Assembly (NCBI RefSeq): GCF_910592395.1
Contig: NC_088309.1
Span: 17,796,599 to 17,860,598 of the forward strand
Direction: 5' to 3'
DNA length: 64,000 bases
DNA from: Lineus longissimus
Lineage: Eukaryota; Nemertea; Pilidiophora; Heteronemertea; Lineidae
The translations under genes were made by a program, and so were the position numbers. Positions 1 to 9,605 of this stretch are shown here, piece by piece. Within the stretch, counting starts at the first letter, position 1. Each line of letters starts with the position of its first letter. The notes under the pieces were generated by a model. That model saw nothing but the letters and a program-made list of their open reading frames with translations. It did not search any database and was not told where the DNA came from.

Positions 1-249
1 TATTGGTGTTTTTGTGTACAGGAGCGCACCAGACAGTGGGACGTGGATATGTGTTCAGTGCTGGTGCTGTCGGTAGACTGACTCTGATTGGCCATAGCGA
101 TCACTAATATGGGATGTGATCACGTGATATGACGTCACCGCGGTATCCTCCTTGGTTTCCTTGGGCGGTTCCGTTGAAGGGAAAGGGGACTGTTTCGCAA
201 AGACACTAAAACTATAACCGCTTGTTGTAGCCTACGTATGAGGAATATA

Positions 250-427
250 CAGTAGAACCTCTCTATTAAGGACACCCTCGGGACTGACAAGTGCCGTCCT
301 TAATAGAGAGGTGTCCTGATTAGAGAGATCAAATTGAATGGAAACAACCAATTTGGGACCAAAACTTGTGTCCTTAATAGAGAGCTTGTCCTGAATAGAG
401 AGGTGTCCACTAAGAGAGGTTCTACTG
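250..427 (+). mobile_element. TA-flanked MITE, family A, copy 1
   Basis: A 178-bp element begins CAGTAGAACCTCTC and ends with the reverse complement. It is flanked by TA on both sides, as expected for Tc1/mariner-type target duplications. The interior repeats near-palindromic blocks built on 'tccttaatagagaggtgtcc'. It has no coding capacity. Sister copies lie at 436-614, 61343-61522 (reverse) and 61659-61836, with a fragment near 20322-20352. Confidence 0.8.
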
Positions 428-435
428 TACTAGTA

Positions 436-614
436 CAGTAAAACATCTATATTTAAAGGACACCCATGGGACTGACAAATGCTGTCCTTAATAGAGAAGT
501 GTCCTGATTAGAGAGGTCAGATTGAAGGAACACAACCATTTGGGACCAAAACTAGTGTCCTCAATAGAGAGGTTGTCCTTGATAGAGAGGTGTCTGCTAA
601 GAGGGGTTCTACTG
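436..614 (+). mobile_element. TA-flanked MITE, family A, copy 2
   Basis: Second 179-bp copy, separated from copy 1 by only 8 bp, with the same terminal inverted repeats and flanking TA. It is more diverged than copy 1 (for example AAACATCTATATT in place of AACCTCTCTATT), so it was probably an independent insertion and not a very recent tandem duplication. Confidence 0.75.
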
Positions 615-1206
615 TAGCCTACTTACAACCGCCAGCTGTGCAATACAGTCACCTGAATACTACTACTATCAATTTCACGGGTCCCCAACTACCGGAAGTA
701 TCATTTTATAGCGACCTTTACAGCGAAGATCATGGCGATAGAAACGCGAAATTGAATCCGTTTGTTCCCGGACACTCCGGACAATAATCTCAACCGGTGT
801 AGCACTATCAGTATTCCCCCATGTATCAGTGTATCCCCTATTGATAACCTATTAACGAACAATGCTTGTAGGGGAACACTCACACACGGAAACACTCACA
901 TATACATGTACTTGAAACCCGGCTTGAAGCTTCAATCTTGGGGGTTATTTAATATTATTATCATTATCATTGTTATAAAAGTAACTATCCGAAATTGCCA
1001 CATTGTAAACAAACACTAGCATTCAGGAAAGCTTCCAATTTGATAGGCCAACTACCCAGATCCAACCTCCGCCGAGGTTGTTACCCAGTAGTTAACGTCA
1101 GAAGAGCCATCTTACGGATCGATCTTCAACTTCTAACTTCGCGAGTTGGCATACTATAGTTGGAACAAATATTTTGTAGTTGGCACAATTCTGGAGTTGG
1201 CACGGT
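615..1206. other. no gene recognised
   Basis: AT-rich unique sequence between the MITE pair and the left duplicon. It contains a short (TTA/TCA)n-like stretch near 950-975. I see no domain or splice-consistent coding exon; the short open frames here look random. Confidence 0.5.
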
Positions 1207-1646
1207 ACACACGTCTACAAAACAGCGCGATGCACACTGCCAGTGCAACCGCCGTGTACAAAAGTATGTAAAGGTTTCACACCGGTAAAAACATCACGGC
1301 GAGTGCCATTCTCTCAGTCATCAGATAACAGGCGTAAATCTATCGGAAAGACGTTACCACCATTGCTACGCTTCTTCAACCATCTCGTCAGGAATTTCTG
1401 GGCGTTGTCATCTTCGTGGGCGTTCAGAATCAGCCGCGATCCACTCTCAATCGCGTATAGAATCGAAGTGCAGTCTTGCGCTCACAGCACATGGTCGCTA
1501 TCTCCCAGGCGCCGTGCCAAATGCCCAATTTACATGCACCCGCTGAAATTGTCACATTGGGTCTCACTAGCCAGTGCAATGGTTCCCCGTCCACCATTTA
1601 AAAAGAATAGAACGCGCAATGATATTGCGCGCATGCGTATCCAACC

Positions 1647-2366
1647 TTAGATACGTCCCATTATGACCATTGTTGGTTGGCGATTGTTCCCGTTGTTGAG
1701 AGGTGACTGGCGAGCCAACTGAAGGAGAGACAGTAGGTCGAGTGAGGCTTGACAACGATGATCACCATTGACGACGCTTGGAGAACTTATGCACATGGTT
1801 GATGACGAAGTCTCGCTGTCGTTTCGCGCAATCTCGATAAACAAATCATCAACTTCGGGCGCGAAAATAACTATATCAACAACTGGGTCAAGGTTGAAAT
1901 CCGCTGATCGCGATGTAAAGAAACGATCACCGATCGTCACAACAATTTCAACCGTATTCTGGAGAATGCACATGGTTGATGACGAAGTCTCGCTGTCGTC
2001 TCGTGCAATCTCGATAAAGAAATCATCAACTTCGGGCGCGAAAATAACTATATCAACAACTGGGTCAAGGTTGAAATCCGCTGATCGCGATGTAAACAAA
2101 CGATCACCGATCGTCACAACAATTTCAACCGTATTCTTCTTGCGATGGATGACAAGCATTAAGGCACACTTTAGATCCCTATTTACCTCGGCCCATATCA
2201 CTGACATGACTCGGAGAGTGGACATGACTCGGAGAGTAGGATGCATTCTCTCGTCATGCACGGCTCGAGAACTAGACTTTTTGTTCGCCTCAAACGTATT
2301 AATCATGCTCATGCAGGATAACAAATGATAAACTTTTCTGCCATCAATAAAGGTTTGGATTTTCAT
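1647..2366 (-). other. duplicon open reading frame, open on both strands
   Basis: This segment is open for 239 codons on the minus strand and, over 1768-2328, for 186 codons on the plus strand. The right duplicon keeps both frames (minus 11619-12143; plus 11707-12105). The minus-strand product contains the repeated block TVEIVVTIGDRFFTSRSADF and acidic 'APEVDD' segments; the plus-strand product is Ser/Thr-rich. The plus strand has an AATAAA at about 2348, 20 bp after its stop. I recognise no family on either strand. The left copy carries two 59-codon blocks, the right copy one. It could be a decayed gene, a transposon ORF or chance openness. Function unknown. Confidence 0.25.
1790..2140 (+). 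repeat. internal 177-bp tandem duplication
   Basis: Two consecutive near-identical blocks with a period of 177 bp ('catggttgatgacgaagtct' at 1794 and 1971). The period is exactly 59 codons, so the reading frames on both strands survive. The right duplicon has a single block, so the duplication arose in the left copy or was lost from the right. Confidence 0.85.
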
Positions 2367-4279
2367 TGTATGAGTGTGTTTCTATCCTATTCTCCAAGGC
2401 CGACATGACATTCGACTTCCTCACCACACTACTATCACTGCGCCAGAGTATAGGCCTAGGTGGTTATCCTCTTCTCAAAGGCTTATATCCTGTTCTCCAA
2501 GGCGGTCCAGCTATTCTATAAATTCACAATGCCGTCCACTCCTTGGTAAACATAGTAAGGATTACCACACCTCCCTCCAGAGGTCCTCCGGCCCTAAATC
2601 TGCTCTTGTCCCAGGAGTATATACGCGTATATATACATGTAGTTCTGGCACACTCTTTGCTCATAGGCTATATATCATGCTCATAAAGGATAAGAAATGA
2701 TCCCCCTGCAATCAATATTATACAACTGTTCTGATTATGACTGTATGAATTGCAAGCTCGTCCTTTTGAAAACAAACTCTTACATATTGATTTATCCAGA
2801 CCTTTGTGTGAGAATCAATGGAAATTATACCGTATATTATCAGTGCAGTGCCCTATAGTAAGCGCGCTGCGCCTTAGGTTGGGGGGGGGGGGAACCCCCA
2901 AACCCCCTGGTTGGGAACCTGCTATAGTTCCTTCCGCCATTTTTTTTGTTTTGATGACGGTTTTCTCCTTGTATCTCTTTAGCAGTAACTGATGACTCAA
3001 CTGCATCATCACAATAGCCGGGCAAAGAAATGGAAAATGTCCCCCCCCCCGGAAAGGTGTCCGGACTATTGTATCGTAGTCTGGCACTCTGGCTGCTTCA
3101 TATGTAAAGTGCAATCTCTCGTGAACTCACTCAACTGTCGACATGGGGAGCCCCCTCACCTCCCCCAAACCCCCGTCCTTCTGACATGTTTTAGCCAGAG
3201 CATTGGGTGGAAGGCCGCAACCCCCCATTGGCCTTACAATAAGTCCTTCCGAGCTGCTAACCCCGGGGCGCTCGAGTGGAACCCCCAAACCTTCATGGTA
3301 CAGTCCTGTGACACGTTTAACCCAGGGCGAGGAAGGGGTACCCCTTTGATGGTACCCTAACCCCAACCCTCAACCATCAACGCTTCCTTTTCACTGGCAT
3401 GATATTGGCAAGACTGCCAAGAGGTGGTAGACACTGGTGGCTTCCTTGAGACAATTGCATGTGGTTGTATCTGGGCAACCAATTAAAGGGGTCAGGGGTC
3501 AGGTTTTTCCCCCACCAACATGTAACCAAGGGTAAATGCATAAACAATTGGTTGAAAAGGGTTTTTGCAGGCCAAGAGACTGGAAGACACTTGACTCTTG
3601 AGGAACACCAGACTGCTGACCAAAGAACCTGAGGAACATAGACATATCTTCATATCTGGGAGCATAAAAAGCCTGCTAGCGAATATTGATTATTCTTAAG
3701 GAAAAACACATGTGTTGGGGGGGGGCCCGAACCCCCCAGAAATTGAAGTTTGATTGAAAAACAGTGAGAATATTCGTGTGGTTCTCTCTCGGAGCTCAGA
3801 ATAGTCGCGGTGCTTCATTCGCGCGTTTATCTCTTTTGAGTGACCTTTGGTGAACTTTTAAGCCATCTGAACCGAATCCATGGACATGAGATACATTGTT
3901 TACATTCGATACGTATACACGTTAACTATAGTAGCGCTTCTAATATGCCCATCGGTCGAGTTATTCAGGGGTTTTTATTATGCTAAAAAAGGTTCGGGAT
4001 ATTTTTGGCAAGCCGTTCCCCGAACTAGTATCATTGTTTGTCTTGTTTGGAGGGCCGCTTGCCGAACAGCACTGAAAATCGACCCAGACTGGTAAACCAT
4101 TCTTCCCTGCTGTTTGGCAAACCGGGGACTAATTCGCCAGTTAGAGAGCAGAGACGTAAAATAATCTTCTCTGTTTGGCGAGCCGGGGACATATCAGCCA
4201 ATCAGAGAGCTGTGATGTCATATTGAAATAAATATGCGCATAATTAACAATGGCGGACCCTTGCGCTCGATTCCCTTTC

Positions 4280-4724
4280 GAGACAAGACCACAATTGATT
4301 TTTTAAGCCTTTTAGCAGTTAAATTGTCAATGTTTGACCGCGACGCATCAAAGAATGCGTCAAGTAGTGAAACTAAAATTCGGATATGATATACGGGTTA
4401 GTCTTGCGAGTAACTGGTGCGATTTAAAATGGTGATTGACCACGGAAATTTTTTTATAATCGACAAATTAGACAGACTTTGATATTTCCACTCTTTTCAG
4501 CCAACTGGCAGGAAAAACTCAAAACACACGCCCCCTATTACCCAATTAGCAAAATTCGAAATTAATTTTTTCATCAAATAATTTCTTTATATCTGTAGAC
4601 TTGCCACAACAAATATTTTTTCAATACCTCTCCAAATATGTACTTGAGAGTTAAAAACATGCACTCGTCTAATTGATAGGCCTCGACCCTCCAACCTATG
4701 AATATTCATTAGTGGTCTTGTCTC
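4280..4724. mobile_element. 445-bp MITE with 13-bp TIR and TTTC target duplication
   Basis: The termini are GAGACAAGACCAC and its exact reverse complement GTGGTCTTGTCTC. TTTC is found on both sides (4276-4279 and 4725-4728). The right duplicon has an unfilled site at 14047-14050 with a single TTTC, which proves insertion into the left copy after duplication. It has no coding capacity. A 4-bp target duplication does not by itself identify the superfamily. Confidence 0.88.
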
Positions 4725-4823
4725 TTTCTTTAAGGTCTCATTAGGGAGTTTTTCCCGAATGTACGCGATGATGACGTGCCCCGTTAACAGGACGTAACTT
4801 CTATTTTAAAATTCGTTTCCAAT

Positions 4824-5938
4824 TGGCAGCTCCGAATCAGACAAGGTGCCGGTTGAGTATGGTGTCCCACAGGGATCGGTTCTAGAACCCATACTCTTTA
4901 GCACCTACACATCTCCAACCCAGGATATCATGATCGCGTGTGAAACATTATATCACAAATATGCTGACGACAAGGATGTTTACAAGTTCTGTGACCCCAA
5001 CCCAGCAGCCATTTCTGTAGCCATGGATTCACTTGTCGATGGTGTCAATGAGCTCCGGTCTTGGCTGACTCTAAACCAACTGATGTTTAATGACCCTAAA
5101 ACGGAATTTATTTGCTTTGCAGCCAGCAAACAGCAGATCAAGCGCTGTAAATCTCTTGTGCGGAAAGTTGGCGATGCAATGATTAAGCCAAGATGTCATG
5201 TTCGAAGTCTGGGTGTGGAGCTCGACTCCCAACTGACCATGCAACGTCAAGTTAGTAGCATCTTGTCAAGTTGCAGTTTCCACCTTAGACGGTTTGGTCA
5301 GATTCGGAGTGTCTTTGACACTGACACCTGCAAGACTGCAGTCGACTCCCTCGTGACATCGCGTTTAAATTACTGCAACTCACTTCTGGCTGGTGCTTCT
5401 GCTGCACAAATTGCACGTCTCCAGAGACTTCAAAATCGTTCTGCTAGACTGATAACACTCAGTAGCTCTCGTGAACATATTACTCCAGTCCTGTTTAAAC
5501 TACACTGGCTGCCCGTAAAGCTACGGATTGATTTTAAGCTACTCGTCCTTGTCTTCAAGTGTTTGCACAACATGTCAACATTTTATCTAAAACTTGAATT
5601 TTATACTCTAACCAGGTCACTACGGTCTTCAGACTCCCTAAACTTGCAGTACCACGCACTAGGCGTACCATTGGAGATCGTTCCTTCTCAGTTGCAGCCC
5701 CAAGGCTCTGGAACGATCTCCCTCTGGCAATAAAATCTGCCAGTTCGCTGCCAGCTTTCAGGAAGAATCTGAAGACCCACCTTTTCAAATCATTTTATAA
5801 TATGTCTTAATACATTTTACGTAATGTTTTTAAGTATTGTATCTAGGCCTATTTATTTTTATCTCTGATATTTATTATTTATCGCGATATTTACATGAGC
5901 GGCGCCATACGAATATCGTTTTATTATTATTATTATTA
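4824..5938 (+). mobile_element. 5'-truncated CR1/L2-like non-LTR retrotransposon
   Basis: About 1.1 kb carrying the 3' half of a reverse transcriptase and a 3' UTR that ends in (ATT)n. The right duplicon has the empty site ('tcgtttccaatgtgattgc' near 14123-14141), so both junctions are defined to within a few bases. There is no clear target duplication beyond 2-3 ambiguous bases, consistent with CR1/L2-type integration. The 3' end 'gagcggcgccata' plus ATT repeats recurs in reverse orientation at 61950-61996. Confidence 0.9.
4846..5805 (+). pseudogene. reverse transcriptase fragment (palm and thumb), broken
   Basis: The reading frame enters mid-domain and shows GVPQGSVLEPILF (motif 4; the usual GPLLF is altered to EPILF), then YADDKDVYKF, which keeps the catalytic YADD. 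The C-terminal signature follows: LQRLQNRSARLIT, then HITPVLFKLHWLPVKLRIDF, typical of CR1/L2/Jockey-type ORF2 ends. The first frame runs to a stop at 5733. The expected C-terminal tail (PRLWNDLPLAIK, then FRKNLKTHLFK) is found in another frame across about 5655-5805, so at least one frameshift has occurred near 5640-5660. The endonuclease and the N-terminal part of the RT are missing. It cannot be autonomous. Confidence 0.88.
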
Positions 5939-6084
5939 TGTGATTGCATGAGGACAACCCATTTGTGTCGTATATCACTGGAAACGCCCGATTCCCCTGA
6001 TTCTGCAGGATGTTAAATCGGGCATTTTATTTCTTTGAATAAATCATAAGCGTCGCATTGGCTCCTGCTCTGTTCACCATCCCG

Positions 6085-6650
6085 CCACCCACTCCTTGGT
6101 AAACATAGCAAGGATTACCACACCTCCCTCCAGAGGTCCTCCGGCCCTAAATCTGCTCTTGTCCCAGGAGTATATATATGTATATATACATGTAGTTCTG
6201 GCACACTTTTTGCTCATAGGCTATATATCATGCTCATAAAGGATAAGAAATGATCACTTGCAATGCAACTGTTCTGATTTTGATTGTATGAATGAATTGC
6301 AAGCTCGTCCTTTTTGAAAGCAAACTCTGACATATTGATTTCTCCAGACCATTGAGTGAGTATCAAAGGAAATAAATACCGTACAAGTCATCGATCGAGA
6401 TATTTCAGGGGGTTTTATCATGTTAAAAAGGCTGGGGATATTTGGCAAGCCGCTCCCCGAAACTAGTATCATTGTTTGTCCTGTTTGGAGAGTCGCTTGC
6501 CGAACACCACTGAAAATCAACCCAGTTTGAAAAAATCCTTTCCTCTTTGGCGAGCCGGCGACTCTACAAAATATTAGCCAATCAATGAGCAGTGACGTCA
6601 TATTGGAGTTAATATGCGCATAATTAACAATGGCGGACGCCTCGCTCATA
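6085..6650 (+). repeat. rearranged partial third copy of the duplicon
   Basis: 6085-6380 matches 2532-2835 of the left duplicon ('cactccttggtaaacatag' onward). It is then joined directly to a copy of 3950-4260 (the 'ggcaagccg...ccccgaa' block through 'aattaacaatggcgga'). The intervening 1.1 kb is absent. It is more diverged than the two main copies, suggesting an older event or a separate fragment captured next to the left duplicon. Confidence 0.75.
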
Positions 6651-6964
6651 TTTTTGAACACTATTATAGAAGGAGGCTGAATTATGGACACTTTTTGCGT
6701 CCATATATCAAGATATACAACTTTAAAAGACCGCCCGATTTTTTGATCGAAGAAATCCGACATATACACACACATACATATGTACCATGGTGCTGATTTT
6801 TTGGCAGTGGATCGACTCTGGCCTGCCACTAAGGTGCCGTTGCTCAGTCCGCCGCAGCCTAGCAATGACAGAAATATTTTGAACACATGGGGATCAGTGT
6901 GTAGGTTCGACTACGGAGAAGGTCTCGAAATGAAATTTAGTCCTTGAGCGCCTGTACTATAGTT

Positions 6965-7060
6965 ATCCCGCGAGATGTTGAGCAGATAGCGGGATTTTCA
7001 GACCTGCGGGTATCGGGTAATAATAGTCAAAGCGACTTTGGGCAACCTAAGGTTTGGAAA
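6965..7060 (+). repeat. interspersed repeat, copy shared with 17.8 kb
   Basis: The block with 'ttttcagacctgcgg', 'gggtaataatagtcaaagcg' and 'gtttggaaagcgcaat' recurs at 17788-17880. The copies are diverged and carry small indels. No terminal repeats are clear. Class unknown. Confidence 0.6.
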
Positions 7061-7148
7061 GCGCAATATTTTATTCAGAAACAATTTCGCTTAACATAAG
7101 GTAACGAAACTGGTCGTATTTTTGTTTCGAATCTATGTTCAGAAGATT

Positions 7149-7414
7149 TTAGGATCCGTGCGTTTTGAGAAAGTGAACCTCCATCATTTTCATAGCCAAT
7201 TTGACAAATTTCCTTCTGTTCTTGTTTTGCATTTGTCTTAAATTCAAGTTAATCATCTGACACCAGGCGGACCCTGTCTTTTCCCCCCATATGAATGACC
7301 GACAATGCTTGGTTAGGATACATTTGACAGCACAGTAAGAGGCGCTGTCGGTAGGAAAATGAATGAAAACTGCCCCAATGGGTATTTCGATATTCTTCCG
7401 CATGAATATCCGCG
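7149..7414 (-). CDS. terminal exon with PAN/apple-like cysteine pattern
   Basis: Read on the minus strand, a strong 3' splice site (pyrimidine run ending ctttcag, just above 7414) opens a frame that continues to a stop at 7149. The peptide has the spacing SYCAVKCILTKHCRSFIW followed by a further Cys, as in PAN/apple domains (C-x3-C-x5-C-x-SF). These are extracellular adhesion or carbohydrate-binding modules. A basic C-terminal tail follows. The upstream exons are not certain: candidates are the signal-peptide ORF at 7597-7854 or its duplicate near 8.3 kb. A LamG-like gene lies just upstream on the same strand. The domain call rests on few residues. Confidence 0.4.
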
Positions 7415-7596
7415 CTGAAAGAAAATGAAAAAAAGGCCTTGAGACAAATTGCTAAAGGGTGCTATGTATTACTTCTAGTAGCTCATTAGAATGTTATCCT
7501 TTTCATTCAAATTACATGTCTATACGTGCATGTTATTGAAACGATGGAGAAACAACATTTTTGAGGAAAAGTTATCACGTTCACTTATTGACCTTG

Positions 7597-7854
7597 TTAT
7601 TGTTGGCCATAAAGTAAAGTACAGGTACGTTCATCAGATGAGAGAGTGAGTCGGTCGACCTCCTGATGACGATGTCCAACATTGGGATAGCCGTTCACGT
7701 TAACTTTTCCCGGGCCTTGTGAAAACTCCCTAATGTTGACAACTCCCCGAATCGGCGCCAACTCGCAAAACGGGCATCTCTGCCCGTCTTCTACAAGCGT
7801 TGGGACTTTATGGCATGAAATAATCGAAATAATGGAAACCAAAAATATCAGCAA
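7597..7854 (-). CDS. short signal-peptide ORF, unknown secreted protein (possible first exon)
   Basis: The minus-strand frame starts with a hydrophobic leader (MLIFLVSIISIISC) followed by a Cys-containing segment including CPFCELAPIRGVVNI. A diverged copy of the same segment lies at about 8220-8325 in the same orientation and keeps the same frame (VPTLVVDGQR, then ICELAPVRGVVNI). In both copies the frame then runs into a family-C MITE starting at the same nucleotide, so the duplication post-dates that insertion. I see no confident splice donor. It could be exon 1 of the PAN-like gene or a dead fragment. Confidence 0.3.
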   Translation of the reverse strand: MLIFLVSIISIISCHKVPTLVEDGQRCPFCELAPIRGVVNIREFSQGPGKVNVNGYPNVGHRHQEVDRLTLSSDERTCTLLYGQQ

Positions 7855-7857
7855 TTT
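7640..7857 (-). repeat. duplicated segment (pairs with 8155-8385)
   Basis: About 220 bp shared with 8155-8385 in direct orientation ('aagcgttgggactttatggc' against 'aagcgttgggactttgtagc'). Each copy includes half or all of a family-C palindromic MITE (right end TA at 7731 here). Identity is moderate. The two copies are about 510 bp apart. Confidence 0.75.
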
Positions 7858-8103
7858 CAGCTAACGCCGGTGTAACATCTGTGGTTGTTCCCTATTTGTG
7901 AGTGTTTCAATACATTACAATAGGGAGACCTTGAGAAATCAGGATTTTTTAACAGCGGGAAACACAGAAAAACTTGTTCCTGGTTCCAAACGATGAGCCC
8001 ACCAGAATCGCCGGGAAACACTCAAAAGCGTTACATTGGCTTCAGTGACCAACACTGATTGAGCGACTGCATGGGCGTTTTGAGTGATTTTTCGCCCGAA
8101 AAA

Positions 8104-8250
8104 GGGAATTTTCGAAAATCCCGCGAAAGACCAATGTGAAGACGCCTATCTCATTGTGAGTCGGTCGAGCTCCTGGTGACGATGTCGAACAATGGGATAA
8201 CCGTTCACATTGAGGTTTCAGGGGCTCTGCGAAAACTCTCTGATGTTGAC
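8104..8250. mobile_element. palindromic MITE, family C
   Basis: The arms contain the family core 'cgcctatctcattgtg' and its mirror 'caatgggataaccgttc', ending in 'gcgaaaactctc'. It resembles the clearer copies at 48621-48739 and 52273-52399. It lies within the duplicated segment next to the LamG-like gene. Boundaries are approximate. Confidence 0.55.
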
Positions 8251-8448
8251 AACTCCTCGAACTGGCGCCAACTCGCAAATCGGGGATCTCTGCCCGTCTA
8301 CGACAAGCGTTGGGACTTTGTAGCACGAAGTAATCGAAACCATCTTCTAACACCAAATTCCTGTATATCAAATGTGGCATAAATGTATCTTTTTTTTAAA
8401 GGATGACGCGTGGAAGAACTTTGGCTACCAATGCATTATCGGACTCGG

Positions 8449-9315
8449 TCATTTCAGCAGGTCCCAGACAGGCACTCCGATTTCGTCCTCTAGTCGGTAT
8501 CTAAATGAGACATATTTTACGTGAACAACGGACAAAAAGGTCCGTTTTCGGGAATACAAACCCATGCACCAATGCTTGTAAGCTTCAATTTCATCATTTG
8601 TTAGAGTCCAGTCGAAGAAAGCAACCTTGGTGATCCGTTGCCGTTTGGTGCCTCCTACTATCTTCCTGGGCAAATTCCCGCCAACAGTCAGTCCTAATCC
8701 TCGCCTCTTTATTCTTCGACATTGCAGGTTGAAACCACTTACCGTTGTAGAGCAGTTGTGCAACTTGACGATCAACGGCTTTTTAAAACAAGATTGGTTA
8801 ATTATAATCCATGTCCATGCATACATGTAACACTGTTGCAGTTCTACACTCCGAGTACATTCCTTTCTTTTCACGCCTTTACTATAATCATGGCACCTTC
8901 GTAAAATCAACGTACACTTCGTGTTTATCTTCTGTGTGATTTTCATTTCAATGCCGATAATTCTATGATTTTTTCTGCCGGTTAGCTCCATGAGTCTAAA
9001 CTTTCGAGATACATTGAAAGTGAGAAAGGTCTGGAAAGCCAATGTGAAACTCTGGAAGTTGGACCTAGGCCTCATACTATTAAGGAGACACAATCCTCTT
9101 TCATTTGTAGGTGTTATTTCGATTGCGCCATCTGGGATTCCAAGGGGACCCTCTGCCATTTTTATTGTGCGTTCTCTTTGGTCACACCCATGCACGCTAA
9201 AATGGCCTGAATCAAACTTATCGAAAGGCCAATACCACATTTTACAGTTTACACAAATATGCTGTGTGAATAGAGTGACTAATAGAAACGACAGCATAGT
9301 CGCGCCAGGTCGCAT
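8449..9315 (-). CDS. secreted LamG/concanavalin-A-like domain protein
   Basis: An intronless minus-strand frame of 288 codons from the Met at 9315, chosen because it begins with a signal peptide (MLSFLLVTLFTQHICVNC). A longer frame opens at 9591, but its first 92 residues look non-coding. The mature protein starts with MWYWPFDKFDSGHF, the usual LamG opening, and contains GPLGIPDGAIEI. It ends its domain with KVAFFDWTLTNDEIEAY, the hallmark last strand and 'L-s-x-d-E-I' turn of LamG/Laminin_G_3 folds. Such domains are extracellular sugar- or protein-binding jelly rolls; ligands cannot be inferred. About 45 residues follow the domain without a recognised motif. The PAN-like exon at 7.2 kb is on the same strand, but this frame ends with its own stop. 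Confidence 0.6.
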   Translation of the reverse strand: MRPGATMLSFLLVTLFTQHICVNCKMWYWPFDKFDSGHFSVHGCDQRERTIKMAEGPLGIPDGAIEITPTNERGLCLLNSMRPRSNFQSFTLAFQTFLTFNVSRKFRLMELTGRKNHRIIGIEMKITQKINTKCTLILRRCHDYSKGVKRKECTRSVELQQCYMYAWTWIIINQSCFKKPLIVKLHNCSTTVSGFNLQCRRIKRRGLGLTVGGNLPRKIVGGTKRQRITKVAFFDWTLTNDEIEAYKHWCMGLYSRKRTFLSVVHVKYVSFRYRLEDEIGVPVWDLLK

Positions 9316-9605
9316 TTTTATTTCACACGTCGAAATTTCATCAGAAAGCGACACCTCGTATAAGTCAGATCTAGCTCCAAAAAGTTCCTGAAGGTGACGA
9401 TTTCCAGAAAATATCATACATGTACAATAAGAAAGCCGACCGAGTGACCGGTCCGAGTCGAGATGATTTCTTACGGCATGAAGGTCCAGGGCTCTCAGGC
9501 CATAGAAAATTTTCGAGGGAGGCACCAACATTAGACCTACGCCACGCTGGCTTGGCACATCTTCACGTACGTGCAAAGTCGAATTATCCAATAGCCATCC
9601 GATAG

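Larger units (their letters stand above)
1207..6083 (+). repeat. 3.1-kb duplicon, left copy (with insertions)
   Basis: From 'acgtctacaaaacagcgcga' to 'gttcaccatcccg' this region aligns colinearly with 11199-14277 at high identity. The left copy is longer for three visible reasons: an internal 177-bp tandem duplication (about 1790-2140), a 445-bp TIR element (4280-4724) and a LINE fragment (4824-5938). No terminal repeats or target duplication are obvious at the duplicon ends, so segmental duplication is at least as likely as an autonomous transposon. The copies share poly-G/C tracts that differ in length (for example 2881-2892) and a motif block around 'ggcgagccggggac'. Confidence 0.85.

Noticed and set aside
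1180-1650. 156-codon plus-strand ORF in the duplicon
   Set aside because: The right copy interrupts the same frame early (stop near 11437), so it is not conserved as coding.
2881-2892. Homopolymer G/C tracts as G-quadruplex regulators
   Set aside because: Single long G or C runs differ in length between duplicons and look like slippage tracts; no four-run G4 pattern was established.
9315-9591. N-terminal extension of the LamG-like protein to the Met at 9591
   Set aside because: The internal Met at 9315 is followed directly by a signal peptide, and the 92 upstream residues have no domain-like character.
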